From Trachelipus rathkii (Eukaryota > Arthropoda > Malacostraca > Isopoda > Trachelipodidae), in contig JABUQX010097353.1 in assembly GCA_015478945.1 (NCBI GenBank), forward strand, positions 2,501-42,714: a stretch of 40,214 bases of DNA, read 5' to 3'. Each line of letters opens with the position of its first letter. The stretch's first letter is position 1. Both the position numbers and the translations under genes were made by a program. The notes under the pieces were generated by a model, which saw nothing but the letters and a program-made list of their open reading frames with translations, did no database searches and was not told the DNA's origin. Below, piece by piece: positions 10,795 to 23,290 of the stretch.

Positions 10795-11878
10795 TATCCA
10801 AAATAAATCCTTTAAACCATATAACACACTTTCAAACATGGAATCACCCCCACCTCGACTTTCTTTCCCTTTCATCAATCCCTTAGGCAAATACTCAGGA
10901 TCTATCACTAATGTTTCATTCAAACTTTCACTCCCTGGCATTCTCGACATTAAATCTGCTATCACATTTCTTTCACCAGGGACATACTCAACCACATAAT
11001 CGAAATCACTCAAATCTTCCAAAGTTCTTGCAAGCCTACTATCAACTGTCCTCATTCGCTGCAAATACACTAAGGGTTGATGGTCCGTTCGCACTACAAA
11101 CTTAATCCCATACAAAAACGGACGCAACGATTTCAGACAAAACCTCAAAGCAGCCAACTCTTTCAATCGTAGAATACTTTCGCTCGCTCAAACTTCTCCC
11201 ACTTTTCGAAACATTATGCAATCCTCGTTTTTCATCTCTAAGAAGCCCCTTAAAATCACTCTGCTTCTTGCATCAAACAACCCTCCCGTATGACTTTCCA
11301 ATGGCTTAGCATACCTCACTATAATCCGCATACGGCAACTCTTTTACATTCTTTTCACGACTTCAGCTTTCCAACCTCTCAAATGCTTCATTTATTCTAT
11401 CATTCACTTTAACAACGTAACTCCTTCTTTTTTTCCGCAGTCCATTCAGTCAAAGGTTTCATCACACCCGAACAATCTTTCATAAACTTCCTTCCAAATC
11501 CTACCAAACCTAAAAATTCCCCTTCAACTCTCTAAATACCTAGGTCCTATGGAATAAATTCCAAACTTTTTCAACAAACTTTTTTCTTCACGCTTTCCTT
11601 CAAACCCAGTCGGCACTACCCTGTGTCCTAGAATTTCAACCTCACTCGCAACCATTCACATTTTCAACTTTCACTTTTATGCTACATTCTCCAGCTTTTC
11701 CAACACACCATTTCAACTAACTCAAATGTCAGGGAGTCTCAGTCATCACTATATAACATCTATAAACACCATCACAATTTCTTATGGGAAAATCAATTCA
11801 TAACCACATTCCATTCTCTCTGAATAAGCTGCCGGAGCATTGGCCCAACCCAAAAGCTTCAAAGTTCCGAAACTGGTA
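10795..11878 (-). pseudogene. Ty3/gypsy-like reverse transcriptase and RNase H remnant, with start of OTU-like region
   Basis: On the minus strand, pieces of reverse transcriptase appear first: LLGWANAPAA at about 11860-11830 (usual form FGLxNAPATF) and YSDD at about 11750 (catalytic box). Stops and frameshifts follow, and then an open frame of 126 codons (11166-10786) with RNase H: ELAALRFCLKSLR, VRTDHQPLVYL, YVPGERNVIADLMSRM. The order and motifs are those of Ty3/gypsy pol. Directly after RNase H comes the LMKGKESRGGGDSMFES sequence that opens the OTU-like segment at 7925-8363. The 5' side is lost at 11879, where the tRNA-like array begins. The longest piece lacks stops only in RNase H. Confidence 0.8.
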
Positions 11879-13205
11879 ATGCCGCTTAGCAGTCGACCTC
11901 AGCGACGCGGAGTCCAGCGTTCGTATCCTGCTGAGGGAGAGTAAAATCTCATGTGACTCATTTAATACTTTGGGGGCCAGGCCTTTGATATATGGGGGCC
12001 AGGCCTTTGAGTACTCAGCTTTCAAAAAGCTTTATGCTTGAACCTTTCTTTCTCTTGGGAAAGTGGATGGCTTAGTGGATAAAGCTCTCGCTGCTGTTCA
12101 CCTCAGCGAGCGGAAGTCCAGCGTTCCGTATCCTGCTGAGGGAGAAAGTAAAATCTCCCTGTGACTCATTAATACTTTGGGGGTCAGGCGCTTTGAGTTA
12201 CTCAGCAATTATGGATTTCGAGAACCACAGAGAGCTTTAAAGCTTATGCTGGAAACTTTCTTTTTTGGGAAAGTGGGGCCCAAAGTGTTAAATGAGTCAC
12301 AGGAGATTTTACTCTCCCTCAGCAGAACGAACGCCTGGACTCTCCGCGTCGCTGAGTGAACAAGCAGCAACGCAGAGCTTTTTTTATTCCACTAAGCCCA
12401 TCCACTTTCCCCCAAAAAAGAACGTTCAAGCAATAGCTTTTAAAAGCTCTCGGTTTTGAAATCCCATAATTGCTGAGATACTCAAAGGCCTTTTAAATTG
12501 AATGGGAGTCACAGGAGACATTTTTACTCATCAGCGGGATTTCGAACACATTGGACTCTGCGTCGCGGAGTTACATAACCGGAATGCTCCCTAAACGCCA
12601 CAGGTCCCATCAGCACGTCCCATAAAAGACGCTTCATAGTGTAGTTTTTTAAAAAGCACCCGGTTTTTCCCTTATCCCATAATTATAAAATCGGATGCTC
12701 TAAACCCAACCCAACCCCCCTTTTTTTATTTTTAGGCCCACCACGTCCCCAATTTTATAAATGATGAGTCACAGAAGATTTTACCTCGTCACAGCGGGAT
12801 TTCGACACTGGAACTCCCTTTGCTGAGTTAACAAAACCGGGGCGCTTTAAAAATTCACTAACGCTCATCACGTCCCCAAAAAAGAACCGCTCAAGCGTTA
12901 GTTTTTAAAGCTCCGGTTTTCTCAATCCCTTAATTGCTGAGTACTCAAAGCCGGCCCCCATTTTAAATGAATGAGTCAAGAATGATTTTTACTCTTCATC
13001 TAAGCGGGAATTCGAATACTGGAACTAGTTCCCGATTTGCCTTGAGTTTTAACGTAACCGGGTGCTTTTCTTCCACTAATAAGCCATCCACATCCCCAAA
13101 AAAGAACGCTTACAAGCGTAGTTGAAAGCCACCCCCTGGTTTCTCATCCCAAAATTGTGATGTACTTCAAAGCCCTGGCCCCATTTGCTCAAGCCCTGGC
13201 CCCCA
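11879..13205. repeat. Tandem array of ~200-bp tRNA-derived (SINE-like) units with an orientation switch
   Basis: About six degenerate units share a T-arm/B-box-like core (GCGTTCGTATCCTGCTG) and a downstream TGACTCATTTAATACTTTGGGGGCCAGGC stretch. In one unit the A-box-like TGGCTTAGTGG is also clear (about 12068-12078). B boxes lie at about 11918 and 12121 on the plus strand, then at about 12326, 12542, 12798 and 13020 on the minus strand, so spacing is about 205-255 bp. Orientation flips at about 12275. The A and B boxes imply a tRNA ancestor for the unit. I see no complete cloverleaf, so no tRNA gene is called. The gypsy remnant ends exactly at the left edge. Confidence 0.7.
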
Positions 13206-13888
13206 TATATATTTAACTATCCATTATATCGTGTAGTAAATGATATCTAATCAGTCTAGATAACTTCTTCAGAATACTGCTGATCATAATTACCTGTATG
13301 AAGTTGGTAACATCAATCTCTCTACAAAAAGAACTATATTTTCTACTAGAAATAAGATATTTTTGGTTGAAGATAGTCCCACAAGTTTTCTAATGAGTTC
13401 CCTGCTCTTTCGGTGAAACTCTAAAGGTTGAACTGAATAAAAATTTATTATTTTCTGGAGAATTTGCTTGTGATTTGGGGTCATTGATATGCAAATTTTG
13501 GGGAAGCAAGAATTTTCCTCAAACTATCACTTGTTTTTCACCGGCTTTCAATCTTTACAGCTATTTTTGGGACTGTCCAGTGTTCTAGAAAATACAGGGT
13601 TCTCCCTTTTACTATCCAATTTTAAATGCCAAATTTTGCTTCCAGATCGATATTCTCTTCGATGATGATTTTCCCATATGTTTATGAAGTGGCGTTGTAA
13701 TAATGTTTTTTTGGCCGAACTAACCTAGTTTAATTTTTTCGTGCAATATTTTTACACTTCTATTAAAGATTTTTGTAACATTAATTAAATAATCAAAATC
13801 TTTTTACGAATGATGGCATTTTAAAACAATTTTGAGGTTATTATTATGACAAATCTGTAATCAATTAATGAATAAATCTTTATCAAAA
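13206..13888. other. Unclassified A+T-rich DNA with one weak exon-like frame
   Basis: On the minus strand, a frame of 64 codons (13484-13290) starts at an ATG and ends TSYR immediately before GTAATTATG, which could be a splice donor. It contains hydrophobic LVENIVLFVER but no family signature I recognise. It may be a fragment of a mobile-element gene or chance. The rest shows no repeat or gene. Confidence 0.3.
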
Positions 13889-14314
<426 letters not shown>

Positions 14315-14317
14315 TGA

Positions 14318-14492
14318 GATTCTAATATTGGAAGGTTATATAAAAATTATTTTTTTTTTTTTAACATTTTTTTTTTATAGTTAAAGGAAAGTTTATTAGA
14401 AATTCTGGTTCTGGCCGGAATTTTTTTTGGGATTCCGGCTAATTTCGGTTTCCGGCCGGAACCGAAAATTTCATTTCCAGTTAACACTCCCT
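14318..14492. repeat. hAT-end fragment, copy 2 (pair with 4411-4563)
   Basis: It shares TTATATA-AATTATTTTT, AAAGGAAAGTTTATTAGAAAT, GGATTCCGGCTAAT and GGAACCGAAAATTTCA with copy 1. It ends ACTCCCTAA, against AACCCTAA in copy 1. It lies between two (TA)n blocks. Confidence 0.55.
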
Positions 14493-14493
14493 A

Positions 14494-14546
<53 letters not shown>

Positions 14547-14553
14547 TAATAAT

Positions 14554-14599
<46 letters not shown>

Positions 14600-14714
14600 A
14601 TATATTATATATTATACGGTATATATATATATATAGTATATCGGTATATAATATATATATATATATATAATATATATATTATATATATATATATAATATA
14701 TATATTATATATAT

Positions 14715-14776
<62 letters not shown>

Positions 14777-14778
14777 TA
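14493..14778. repeat. (TA)n microsatellite
   Basis: TA repeat with interruptions, followed by a G run (14781-14790) and a T run. Confidence 0.95.
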
Positions 14779-17690
14779 TAAGGGGGGGGGGTTTTTTTTT
14801 TTGAAAATTTTGGAATATAGTCAGTAAGTTCACCCTTTTTTAAATATAAACAATAAGTTACAAATGTCAAAGATAATAAGCAAAATACTACAGTGAAACA
14901 CGAGATTATAAATATAATGGTCCAATCGGACAAAAAAATCAAGTCTTTTTGTAGTTTCCGACTTACCGTCAAACAGCCCACGATTCCCTCCTCCATTGAA
15001 CAGTCACGATACAAACAGTGAGAACAAGATCATGCAAATCCATAAGAACGAAAGGACAGAGAAATTAAGGATGCCAGACAACTTTTCTCACTCAGTTTAT
15101 ATGAAAAAAAAACAACACCAAAGTAAATTTTGTAAGTAAGCACAGTTGAATGTATAGCAGATATGTGCAGTCAATTACCTCCTTCAGATGATAAGGTATC
15201 AGAAATTGCGATATATTTAACGTCGCTTTTTATTTTTGTTTATGGGTAACTCCCTCGACAATTCCCAAACTTAAATTACACAGCAATAATTTTGCCAACA
15301 TATGGTTTAACTACAAACGCCCAACTCAATTCAACATCGAGTACAAGAATACTGCCAGACGATTCACTAAATCATGGCAAAGAAATTATCTTTCACTACT
15401 CAAATGTTCAAACAAACTCAGACCAGCACCAGGAGAAGAAATGAACAAACACTCTCCAATGATACCAGACACACGTTTGCTATGTTTTTCTTGCTATGTT
15501 GTTTAGACAAACTCATGCCAAAAAAAAATCCCACAGGCAAAAGAGGGTACACAAATAAAAAGGGACACTTACTCATGCACACTCATGCTATAAAACCGTG
15601 CCCTTTTATAAGAACCCACTAACTGGCCATGCAAAGTAGAGAAGAATAGGGAAGATTCTCTAATATATAACTCATGTATTAACAGCTTAAAGATCCAAGG
15701 ACGTTTTTGGTACAAGGATTTAATAATCCAATCAACCAATGTGTTTAATAGGAAAGAAAAGTCACTTTACTTCTCTCCATCAAACAACATTCATTCACAA
15801 TTAAATAAACACTGTACCAAAAACTAGGAAGAAAATAGAAGGTACGTTAACGTTAAAAGGAAGGACAAAAAAAAACTTTGAAGTTTCTGACTATAGGAAT
15901 TTTACAGCCTCAACACCAAGATGTGGATAGATAGATAGATAATCATACAAAGGTTCAGTGCAACAAGAGTTTTAGAGTAGAGAAAGAGAACTACAGGTGT
16001 ATCCTCATGCTCATGCAAAACCCAGTAGATAAATTGCAAGATATGAGAGGATTAAAACGATTCAATTTAGTCTTCACCTATATTTAGAGTTTGAATTTTT
16101 CATTTACAGATGTAACCGTTTCATTTGGTTACACTTTAAGTATTATATATATGAATCAATATGCACAAAAAAAATTTATTCTATTATTCAATAGAAAAAA
16201 TACAAATACAGAAAAACTGTATCTAAGCTGATATTTATTCTTTTTGAGCTTGTGCACAGGATCTGAGCTGATGTACAGAATCACTATGCAGTATCTGGTT
16301 TTTCTTTACACTTAATAATAATTTTCTTTTTTGAGCAGTGTGTATAGTATACACTTTTCTATATAACCATGGTTACATGAATTTGTTATATTTATCCCCA
16401 AAAATTTATACCTTAAAATTAGACTAAGTGTGACCTTAAAATTACAAAAAAATGAGACCTTAAAATTACAAAAAAAATCGGTAAAGCATAAAGCAGCAGC
16501 GTTATTACATATTATATTGTTGTTGTTATTATTATTATTACATATATTATATTACATATATATTAGTTATTATTATAAATATTATTGCTATATATATATA
16601 GGCATAGAATTTTTCAATAGTACAAGTATAAATATGTTAGTAAGGTTAGTTGGTGGGTTTTATTATTATTGGTTATATTATTATTATATTATTACTATTA
16701 TTATATAAAGATATACATATACATATAAATATTAAACAAAAAAAATAATAATGCATACATATAGATAAACAACACACACTTTAGATATGTATATAGTTCA
16801 GTCATATATATATATATATATGATATCTAGTCAAAAGACAATTTTCTGTTATCATATAGGTTATGCTGATAATCTCACTCTTTAAAGTTTAAAGTTTATA
16901 ACAAACCCCCAGGTTATGCACTTTGAATGTTTTAACTTAAAGTTACCCGAAAAGTGGCATTCATCCACTTAACACTATAGTTTATACTTAAATCAACAAA
17001 CCACTGTTTTTAGTAAAATATACTTGTTGATTGAAAGTGAAAGTTAACTAATGACCACAATAGTTCTATTTAAATTCAATACACTTAAACTGGGGTAACT
17101 TGGGGTGGTTATAATAAATTCTCACAACAAAAAAATATATAGTTTTAAATTCACACAGGTAGATTATTGAATTATACCTGTGTCATGGTAACAATTAATT
17201 TCGGGTAGTTCTGATGCCAAAATCTTCCACTTGAGAAATGGAATCGTTGGAAAAGAGACTTGCAGATTTCCTTCGTCAAAAATGAAGTTAAAGATTTAGA
17301 ACCAAAACCCAAAACCTACATGAACATAATACACTAGTAAGAAGCATTCAAACTATTTATGATCATATTCATGAGAAAAAATACTATTTAAGTGATGAAG
17401 GTATTCTACCATATACTACAGTAAATATTAAAGATAAAATAGTAAAGCAAAGATGAAAACACACATACCTTAACAACTGTTAAGGTTTTCGCATCACCAC
17501 TTTAGAAGACTAAGACAGAGTTCCAAGATATCAGCTCACAAAGCAATGTCACACAAAAAGAGGGTAATAGATCATTCAAGGTAACTTGCGGTTATCAAAT
17601 TCAATGGTGAGAAATTATAAGGATGATTACTGGAAAAGGAGAATATAGCACATATAAAGCAACAAAACATCGTAAAAGAAAAACTCTACA
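14779..17690. other. Unclassified A+T-rich region, no supported gene
   Basis: About 2.9 kb without a recognisable coding family. Visible items: a minus-strand frame (about 15014-14780) with a hydrophobic stretch near its middle, interrupted by an internal GTAAGT; a GATA microsatellite (15925-15943); a short direct repeat of GACCTTAAAATTACAAAAAA (about 16433 and 16454); a (TA)n tract at 16804-16821; and a segment at 16483-16720 where GCATAAAGCAGCAGCG leads into TTG/TTA-rich repeats, like the compound repeats at 17862, 20742, 23908 and 32469. No splice-consistent exon chain was found. Confidence 0.5.
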
Positions 17691-18136
<446 letters not shown>

Positions 18137-20445
18137 TCGGTTGAATGTGAACAAGTTGATACTGAACAAATCTGGGGGCAAATGAAGGAAGCAATTGTTA
18201 GTAGTGCAAAGGAAGTATGTGGATATGCTAAAGTAGGAAGTAAGAATGTTAACAGTGAATGGTGGAATGAAGAGGTGATGAAAGCGGTTAAAGGTAAAAA
18301 AGAAGCTTGGTTGAATGTACTAAAAGCAAATGATGAAGACTCAAAAGAAAGATGCTTGGAATTATATAAGGAGGAAAAAAGAAATACTAAAAGGTGTATA
18401 CGTAGGAGAAAACAAGAGGTAAATGAACAGTTTGGAAGGAGGATGAATGGGGACTTACAAGGGAATAGGAAGCTCTTCTGGAAGGAAGCGCGCGAAAGGT
18501 TAAGAATGAGAATAAGGAAATCTGCTTAGAATAATGAATAGGGATGGTGCTTTTGTAACTGATGAAATGGGTGTGAGAGGAGTGTGGAAAGAACACTTCG
18601 AAAATCTGCATAATATTAACAGTAATGAAGAGGTGATAGTGAATGTGTGTGGGTTTGATGGTGCAAGAAGGAACAGGTATTTTGGGGATGAGGTTATTAG
18701 TAAGGAGGAGGTAATGGGTAGAGTGAAAAAGTTGAAGAATGGTAAATCTGCAGGTATAGATTGAAATTACTGGTGAAATGATCAAGAACGGAGGCGAGAT
18801 GGTGATTGATTGGATTTGGAAGTTGTGTAATAAAGCGTTTATAGAGGGTATAGTTCCAAGGGATTGGAGGAGAGCGGTAATAGTACCCTTATATAAGGGT
18901 AAGGGAGAAAAGGGGAACTGTAGAAATTATAGGGGAATAAGTTTATTGAGTGTTGTAGGGAAGGTATATGCTGGTATTTTGGTCGAAAGAGTGCGTCGAG
19001 TGACTGAAGGACTGATTGGTGAAGAACAAGGTGCGTTTAGGAGTGGTAGAGGATGTGTGGATCAAATCTTTACATTGAAACAAATGATTGAGAAAATGAG
19101 GGAGAAGAAGAATAAATTGTATTTAGGTTTTATGGATTTGCAACAGGCGTATGATAGAGTTAATAGGGAAGGTTTATGGCAGGTGTTTGTGATATTGTGT
19201 TGGTGGTAGGCTTCTGAATGGAATAAAAAATATGTATGGCGATAGTGAAGCGTGTGTAAGAATAAATGGTGTCAATGGTGATTGTTTAGGATTAATAGAG
19301 GAGTAAGACAGGGTTGTGCGTTATGTCTCCTTGGTTATTCAATTTGTATATGGATGGTTATGAAAGAATTCGAGGTGGGGATGGCAGGAAATGGTGTTAG
19401 AATGATGGAGAATGGAGATGAGTGAGGGTGCCCTACCTATTATATGCGTGATGATTTGGTTCTGTGTGGCGAATCTGAAGAGAGTTTGAGAGGATTGGTA
19501 GAGAGATTTGAAAGGGTGTGTAAAAGGAGGGGCTTGAAAGTAAACGTGGATAAGAGTAAGGTTATGGTTGTGAGTGAGGACAATTCTCAGTGAAGTTAAG
19601 CTAGATGGTGAGCAGCTGGAACAAGTGTCTGAGTTTAAATATTTAGGTATATGTTGGATATGAGAAGCGAACGGACGATGCAGAGTGTAGTAGGAAAAAT
19701 GTTGAATGGCAAGAAGGTTGCTGGTGCAATTAAATCGTTGGTGAATGTAAAGGACTAAGTCGAATGTGCTAGGGTCTTACATGAGGGTATAAGTTGTTAC
19801 CTGTGTTATTGTATAGTGGTGATACTATATAAGAGATATAGATCTAAAGTTCAATGTGTTCAGATGGACAATCTTAGGGGGTGCTGTGAGAAGAATTGAT
19901 AAATGAGGAATGAACTTATTAGAGAGTATTGGTGTGAAGAAAGGGGTAAATGAGAATAAATTAAAGTATATTGAGATGGTTTGGTCATATGGAAAGCGGA
20001 TGAATGATAGTCGGTTGGTTAAGCCGGTGTATAGTGGGGAGTGTGTTGGGAACCGACCGAAGAGAGAGACAGAAGAAAAAGTGGATTGAGCCAGTAAACG
20101 AATGTCTGAAGGAGAGAAATGTGAGTTTGGTAGAGTGAGAAGAAAGGTGTATAACAGAGTGAATGGCGGGGGGGTTTTGTGAGGGGGTATGGTTGTGGCC
20201 CACCTGGGCCAATGGATAAACTCTTACATTGACGATCTACCATAGTGAGGGTCAATCGCTGTCCCATGAAGCTTTAGGGTGGATTTTCTGACTGCGATGA
20301 GTTTCCACTAATTTATAAATGAGGCGGTAAGGCTGGGCTTTTTTTCGACTTATGTCTTGTTCTTCTACTGTTTTTCTTTTCCGGATGCTCGTCACGCACT
20401 TACTCCCATTCTTGGGAAAATAGAAGGAAGATAAAGAAAGAAAGA
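18137..20445 (+). mobile_element. LINE copy B, 5'-truncated, ends in conserved 3' UTR
   Basis: A non-LTR retrotransposon copy that starts inside ORF2 (linker region matching copy C at about 35584) and runs to the same 3' UTR and AAGATAAAGAAAGAAAG tail as copies A and C. The 5' end abuts (TA)n. After the tail comes a short GAAGAAGAAAGA stretch and then (TA)n again. Long stretches are almost identical to copy C (for example 18850-19130 against 38290-38575), although single-base indels break the frame many times. It encodes reverse transcriptase with no RNase H seen. The clade was not assigned; the order is that of apurinic-endonuclease LINEs. Confidence 0.9.
18534..20100 (+). pseudogene. LINE reverse transcriptase domain, frameshifted
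   Basis: Motifs in order: KNGKSAGID (about 18735-18762), PRDWRRAVIVPLYKGKG and NYRGISLLS (about 18858-18950), EEQGAFRSGRGCVDQIF (about 19021-19070), GFMDLQQAYDRV (about 19126-19160, first catalytic Asp block), a VRQGC-type piece at about 19302-19320, the DDLVLCGES box (about 19449-19478, usual form YADD), then RRGLKVN and FKYLG. The C-terminal end has a GNRP-type stretch at about 20048. Intact pieces are 76 and 143 codons. Frameshifts at about 18765, 19200 and later sites inactivate it. Reverse transcriptase would copy LINE RNA at a nicked target. Confidence 0.85.
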
Positions 20446-20495
20446 ATATTTGATATAAATTTCAATAAAGAAGAAGAAGAAAGATATATAGGTAG

Positions 20496-20526
<31 letters not shown>

Positions 20527-20566
20527 TATATATATATGTTATATATATATATATATATATATATTA
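20446..20566. repeat. (TA)n microsatellite after LINE copy B
   Basis: A GAAGAAGAAGAAAG stretch, then (TA)n tracts around TATATATGTTATATAT. Confidence 0.9.
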
Positions 20567-20700
20567 GGGATGTAATGGATATCCAGCAACTAATCCGGCC
20601 TATCCGTGGCCAAGTTTTGACTATCCGCATCCGCCGGATATCATTGTTTAGTCCGCCGGATAACCGGATAATTACTTCTCTAGTAGGTCCTCGTTGGGAG
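20567..20700. repeat. hAT-end-like fragment (TAGGGATGTAATGGATATCC)
   Basis: It starts TTAGGGATGTAATGGATATCC, with several GGATATCC/GGATA and CCGGATA repeats (20570-20670). This pattern, with repeated ATCCG/CGGAT words, is common at the ends of animal hAT elements. Only one end is present and there is no transposase nearby. Confidence 0.45.
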
Positions 20701-20739
20701 AAATATTCAAAATAATTTGAAATCATATATACATATGCT

Positions 20740-20812
20740 AAGGCAAGCAGCATCAGTATAGAGCAGCGAAAGAGAGCAGCAGCATATATATTATTATTAT
20801 TATATTATTATA

Positions 20813-20852
<40 letters not shown>

Positions 20853-21055
20853 ATTACATACATATATTATTATTATTAGTTAGTTAATAAATATATATTA
20901 TTATGCCAGTTATTACATACATATTAAGATATTACATTATTGTTGTTAAGGTTATTATTATATATATATTACATATACATATATATTACATTATGTTAGT
21001 TATTATTATTGATATATATTATTACATATATATTATTACTATATTACACCTGTTT
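20740..21055. repeat. Compound repeat: GCAGC motif followed by TTA/TA-rich microsatellite
   Basis: GCAAGCAGCATCAGTATAGAGCAGC and AGAGAGCAGCAGCATATATA lead into alternating (TTA)n, (TA)n and ACATATATTA tracts. The same order of motifs occurs at 16483, 17862, 23908 and 32469. Confidence 0.7.
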
Positions 21056-21571
21056 CAGACCTCGACGTTCGGGCAAAAGCCATAATATTTTTATCTCAAA
21101 GATCTATGCTTCACTGTACAATACATTTTATCTGAAATTTGGTGGCGACATCGCTTCATAAATTATATTCATTATAACTTGAGCTTAAGAAAATTTGTAT
21201 AAAAGTAAAAGAATAAATTGTTGATTTCAAACTTATTCATGCATTTAAGCTTTTAAGTTTTTGTTAATTATTACTTATTTACAAAAAATTCCTTAATAAA
21301 ATACCGAATGCAAAAATTACCGATTTTTCGGTGTTGCTGCCAGAGGAACTAAGATGGGCAACGTAAAAATTTGTGGACTATAAATTTTGGGCATTCCACT
21401 GAAATTCCAAAAAAATTTTGATAGTCCTCTCACTGCGGAATTAAATTGCGAATGATGTGTATATTTTCTCCCACTCAACTGCAATTCCGCAACATTTTTC
21501 AAATTATCAATCGCAATCACGCAATTTATTTTGGTATTCCGCAACTGCGGCACCATGGAATCCAAGTTACT

Positions 21572-21572
<1 letters not shown>
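21056..21572. other. Unclassified DNA
   Basis: About 500 bp with no recognised gene. It contains a loose inverted pair around CTGCGGAATT (21434) and GCAATTCCGCA (21481). Two open frames on opposite strands have no signature. Confidence 0.5.
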
Positions 21573-21649
<77 letters not shown>

Positions 21650-21660
21650 TATTTAAAGAG

Positions 21661-21702
<42 letters not shown>
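21573..21702. repeat. (TA)n microsatellite
   Basis: Two TA tracts separated by AAGGTTATTTAAAGAG, directly left of the mariner-like element. Confidence 0.95.
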
Positions 21703-21703
<1 letters not shown>

Positions 21704-21704
21704 A

Positions 21705-21945
21705 CAGGGTGTCTCACAAGTTATGTTACAGCGGTGTATCACCGTATGGGATGTTTAAGCATGAAAATGTGTAAGAATATAAGTTCTATTATTTAATTCA
21801 TTTAGAGGATGGATATGTTACGTTGGTAAGTCTTCAGGCACGCGCACATGAAAACTGCCAAAATATGCGAATGTCGAATGGGATGATATATATTTTTATG
21901 GCTTCTGTGAAACATAAAATATGAGGTGGGCTCTTCCTTTCCACA
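21705..21945. repeat. Left long inverted repeat of the mariner-like element
   Basis: Pairs with 23665-23905 in inverted orientation. Shared blocks are listed under the element. Confidence 0.85.
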
Positions 21946-22318
21946 TTATTTGATACGGTTGTTCGTTTCACGCAATGTACCTATAAACAACTAGACGTCA
22001 TCCTAAGACATCATGTGCCTACAAAAGCCGAAACGTGTCAACATGAAATAATTAAATACAATAGTAATATCCAATAGTATTTAAAAATATCAATACACAG
22101 TTAACAAAGGAATTAAATTAAAATATCTAATGCATACCCATTTAGATTACATTGATATGTACTATGTAGCCCAATAAATACGACCATGTGAATGTGTACA
22201 ACCAACTAACAGCTATCATATGGAGGTTATGTCATAACTTACAAATTATGCGTAATAAAGTGTAGTGAAACGTATAACTTCAGAGTGGTTTGTTTAGTCA
22301 GAGCCATACATTTGGAAC

Positions 22319-23290
22319 ATGCCACATGACCAGTATACGCAGGACGAAAAGCGTGACATGCTGGAGGTGTACATTACTCAAAATAGAAATGCTCGCAGAG
22401 CTGCTGCAGAATATGGGACAACGTTATCCACATCGACGACCGTCGAGAGCCACATTGCATTCCATAGAGTTTACAGACGGTTTCAAGGTACAGTGTACAC
22501 CCTCATCACATACGGGAGGGGGGGTCGTGTCCGTTTCGACGTCAAACTGGACGTTCTGCTATACAACCATGAAAATCCAACGTCCTCATTACATAGTTCG
22601 GTCTTGGGAATATCGAAGAAAACCATACGACGGATTCGTGCTGTATACAACATGTATCCATATAGGCCATACATTGTGCATGATTTGCATCGTGGAGACC
22701 AAAAAGAGCGGCTGGGATTCCTGGCTGTCATTGATTGCCTTCTAATGGATGTACCGGACTTATTGGAAAATATCTTATGGACCGATGAATCTCGCTTTAC
22801 CAATAACGGTATGTATAACAGGTGGAACTTCAGACATTGGGCGGAAACAAACCCCCATATAACATTCACTAGCCATCACCAGGTCTCATACTCAGTCAAC
22901 GTTTGGTGTTGTATACTCAATAGTAGGATTATCGCGCCTTACTTCTTCGAGGGAAATTTGACAGGACAGCGTTACTTCCATTTCCTGCAGACCATCCTTG
23001 TTGACCTCCTGAGTGATATAATTCTTTAAGAACACAACGAAGAATATATTACAAACATGATGGGTGCCCAGCACATAATGCAGCTATAGTGACAACCTAC
23101 CTCGACAGAACCTTTTGGGGAAGGAAGATGGATTAAAGAACTTCCTGACCATTTTTCATGGCCTCCTGCGCTGTTCACCTGGCTTACCAAGTTAACACCA
23201 CTGACTCCCATTTCTCTCCGTGGGCGTATCTCAAACATACCGTGTGCGCTGGGTTTTGACCCAGTTACCTCGCCCGATGATCTTCGCCAT
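22319..23290 (+). pseudogene. mariner/Tc1-like transposase, truncated by stop and frameshift
   Basis: An open frame of 236 codons begins with MPHDQYTQDEKRDMLEVYI, an N-terminal helix-turn-helix of the IS630-Tc1-mariner type. GISKKTIRRI (second DNA-binding part) follows at about codon 98, then the first catalytic Asp in ILWTDESRF (about 22775-22800), NVWCCILNSRIIAPYFFEGNL and YFHFLQT. A stop at 23027-23029 ends the frame. A shifted frame carries the second catalytic Asp in YYKHDGCPAHNA (about 23047-23082). The third Asp block, usually SPDLTPLDF, appears as SPGL with altered residues (about 23180). The gene is therefore broken and lacks a clear third acidic residue. Confidence 0.85.

Noticed and set aside
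11879..13205. Functional tRNA genes
   Set aside because: Only A- and B-box-like cores are seen; no complete cloverleaf with a matching acceptor stem.
14679..15014. Minus-strand frame with a hydrophobic segment
   Set aside because: Most of the tail is (TA)n, the front contains a GTAAGT, and no family is recognised; not enough for a gene.
15374..15622. Open frame of 82 codons on plus
   Set aside because: No signature, no splice context, composition like its surroundings.
22483..22869. Open frame of 128 codons on minus
   Set aside because: Mirror of the mariner transposase on the plus strand.
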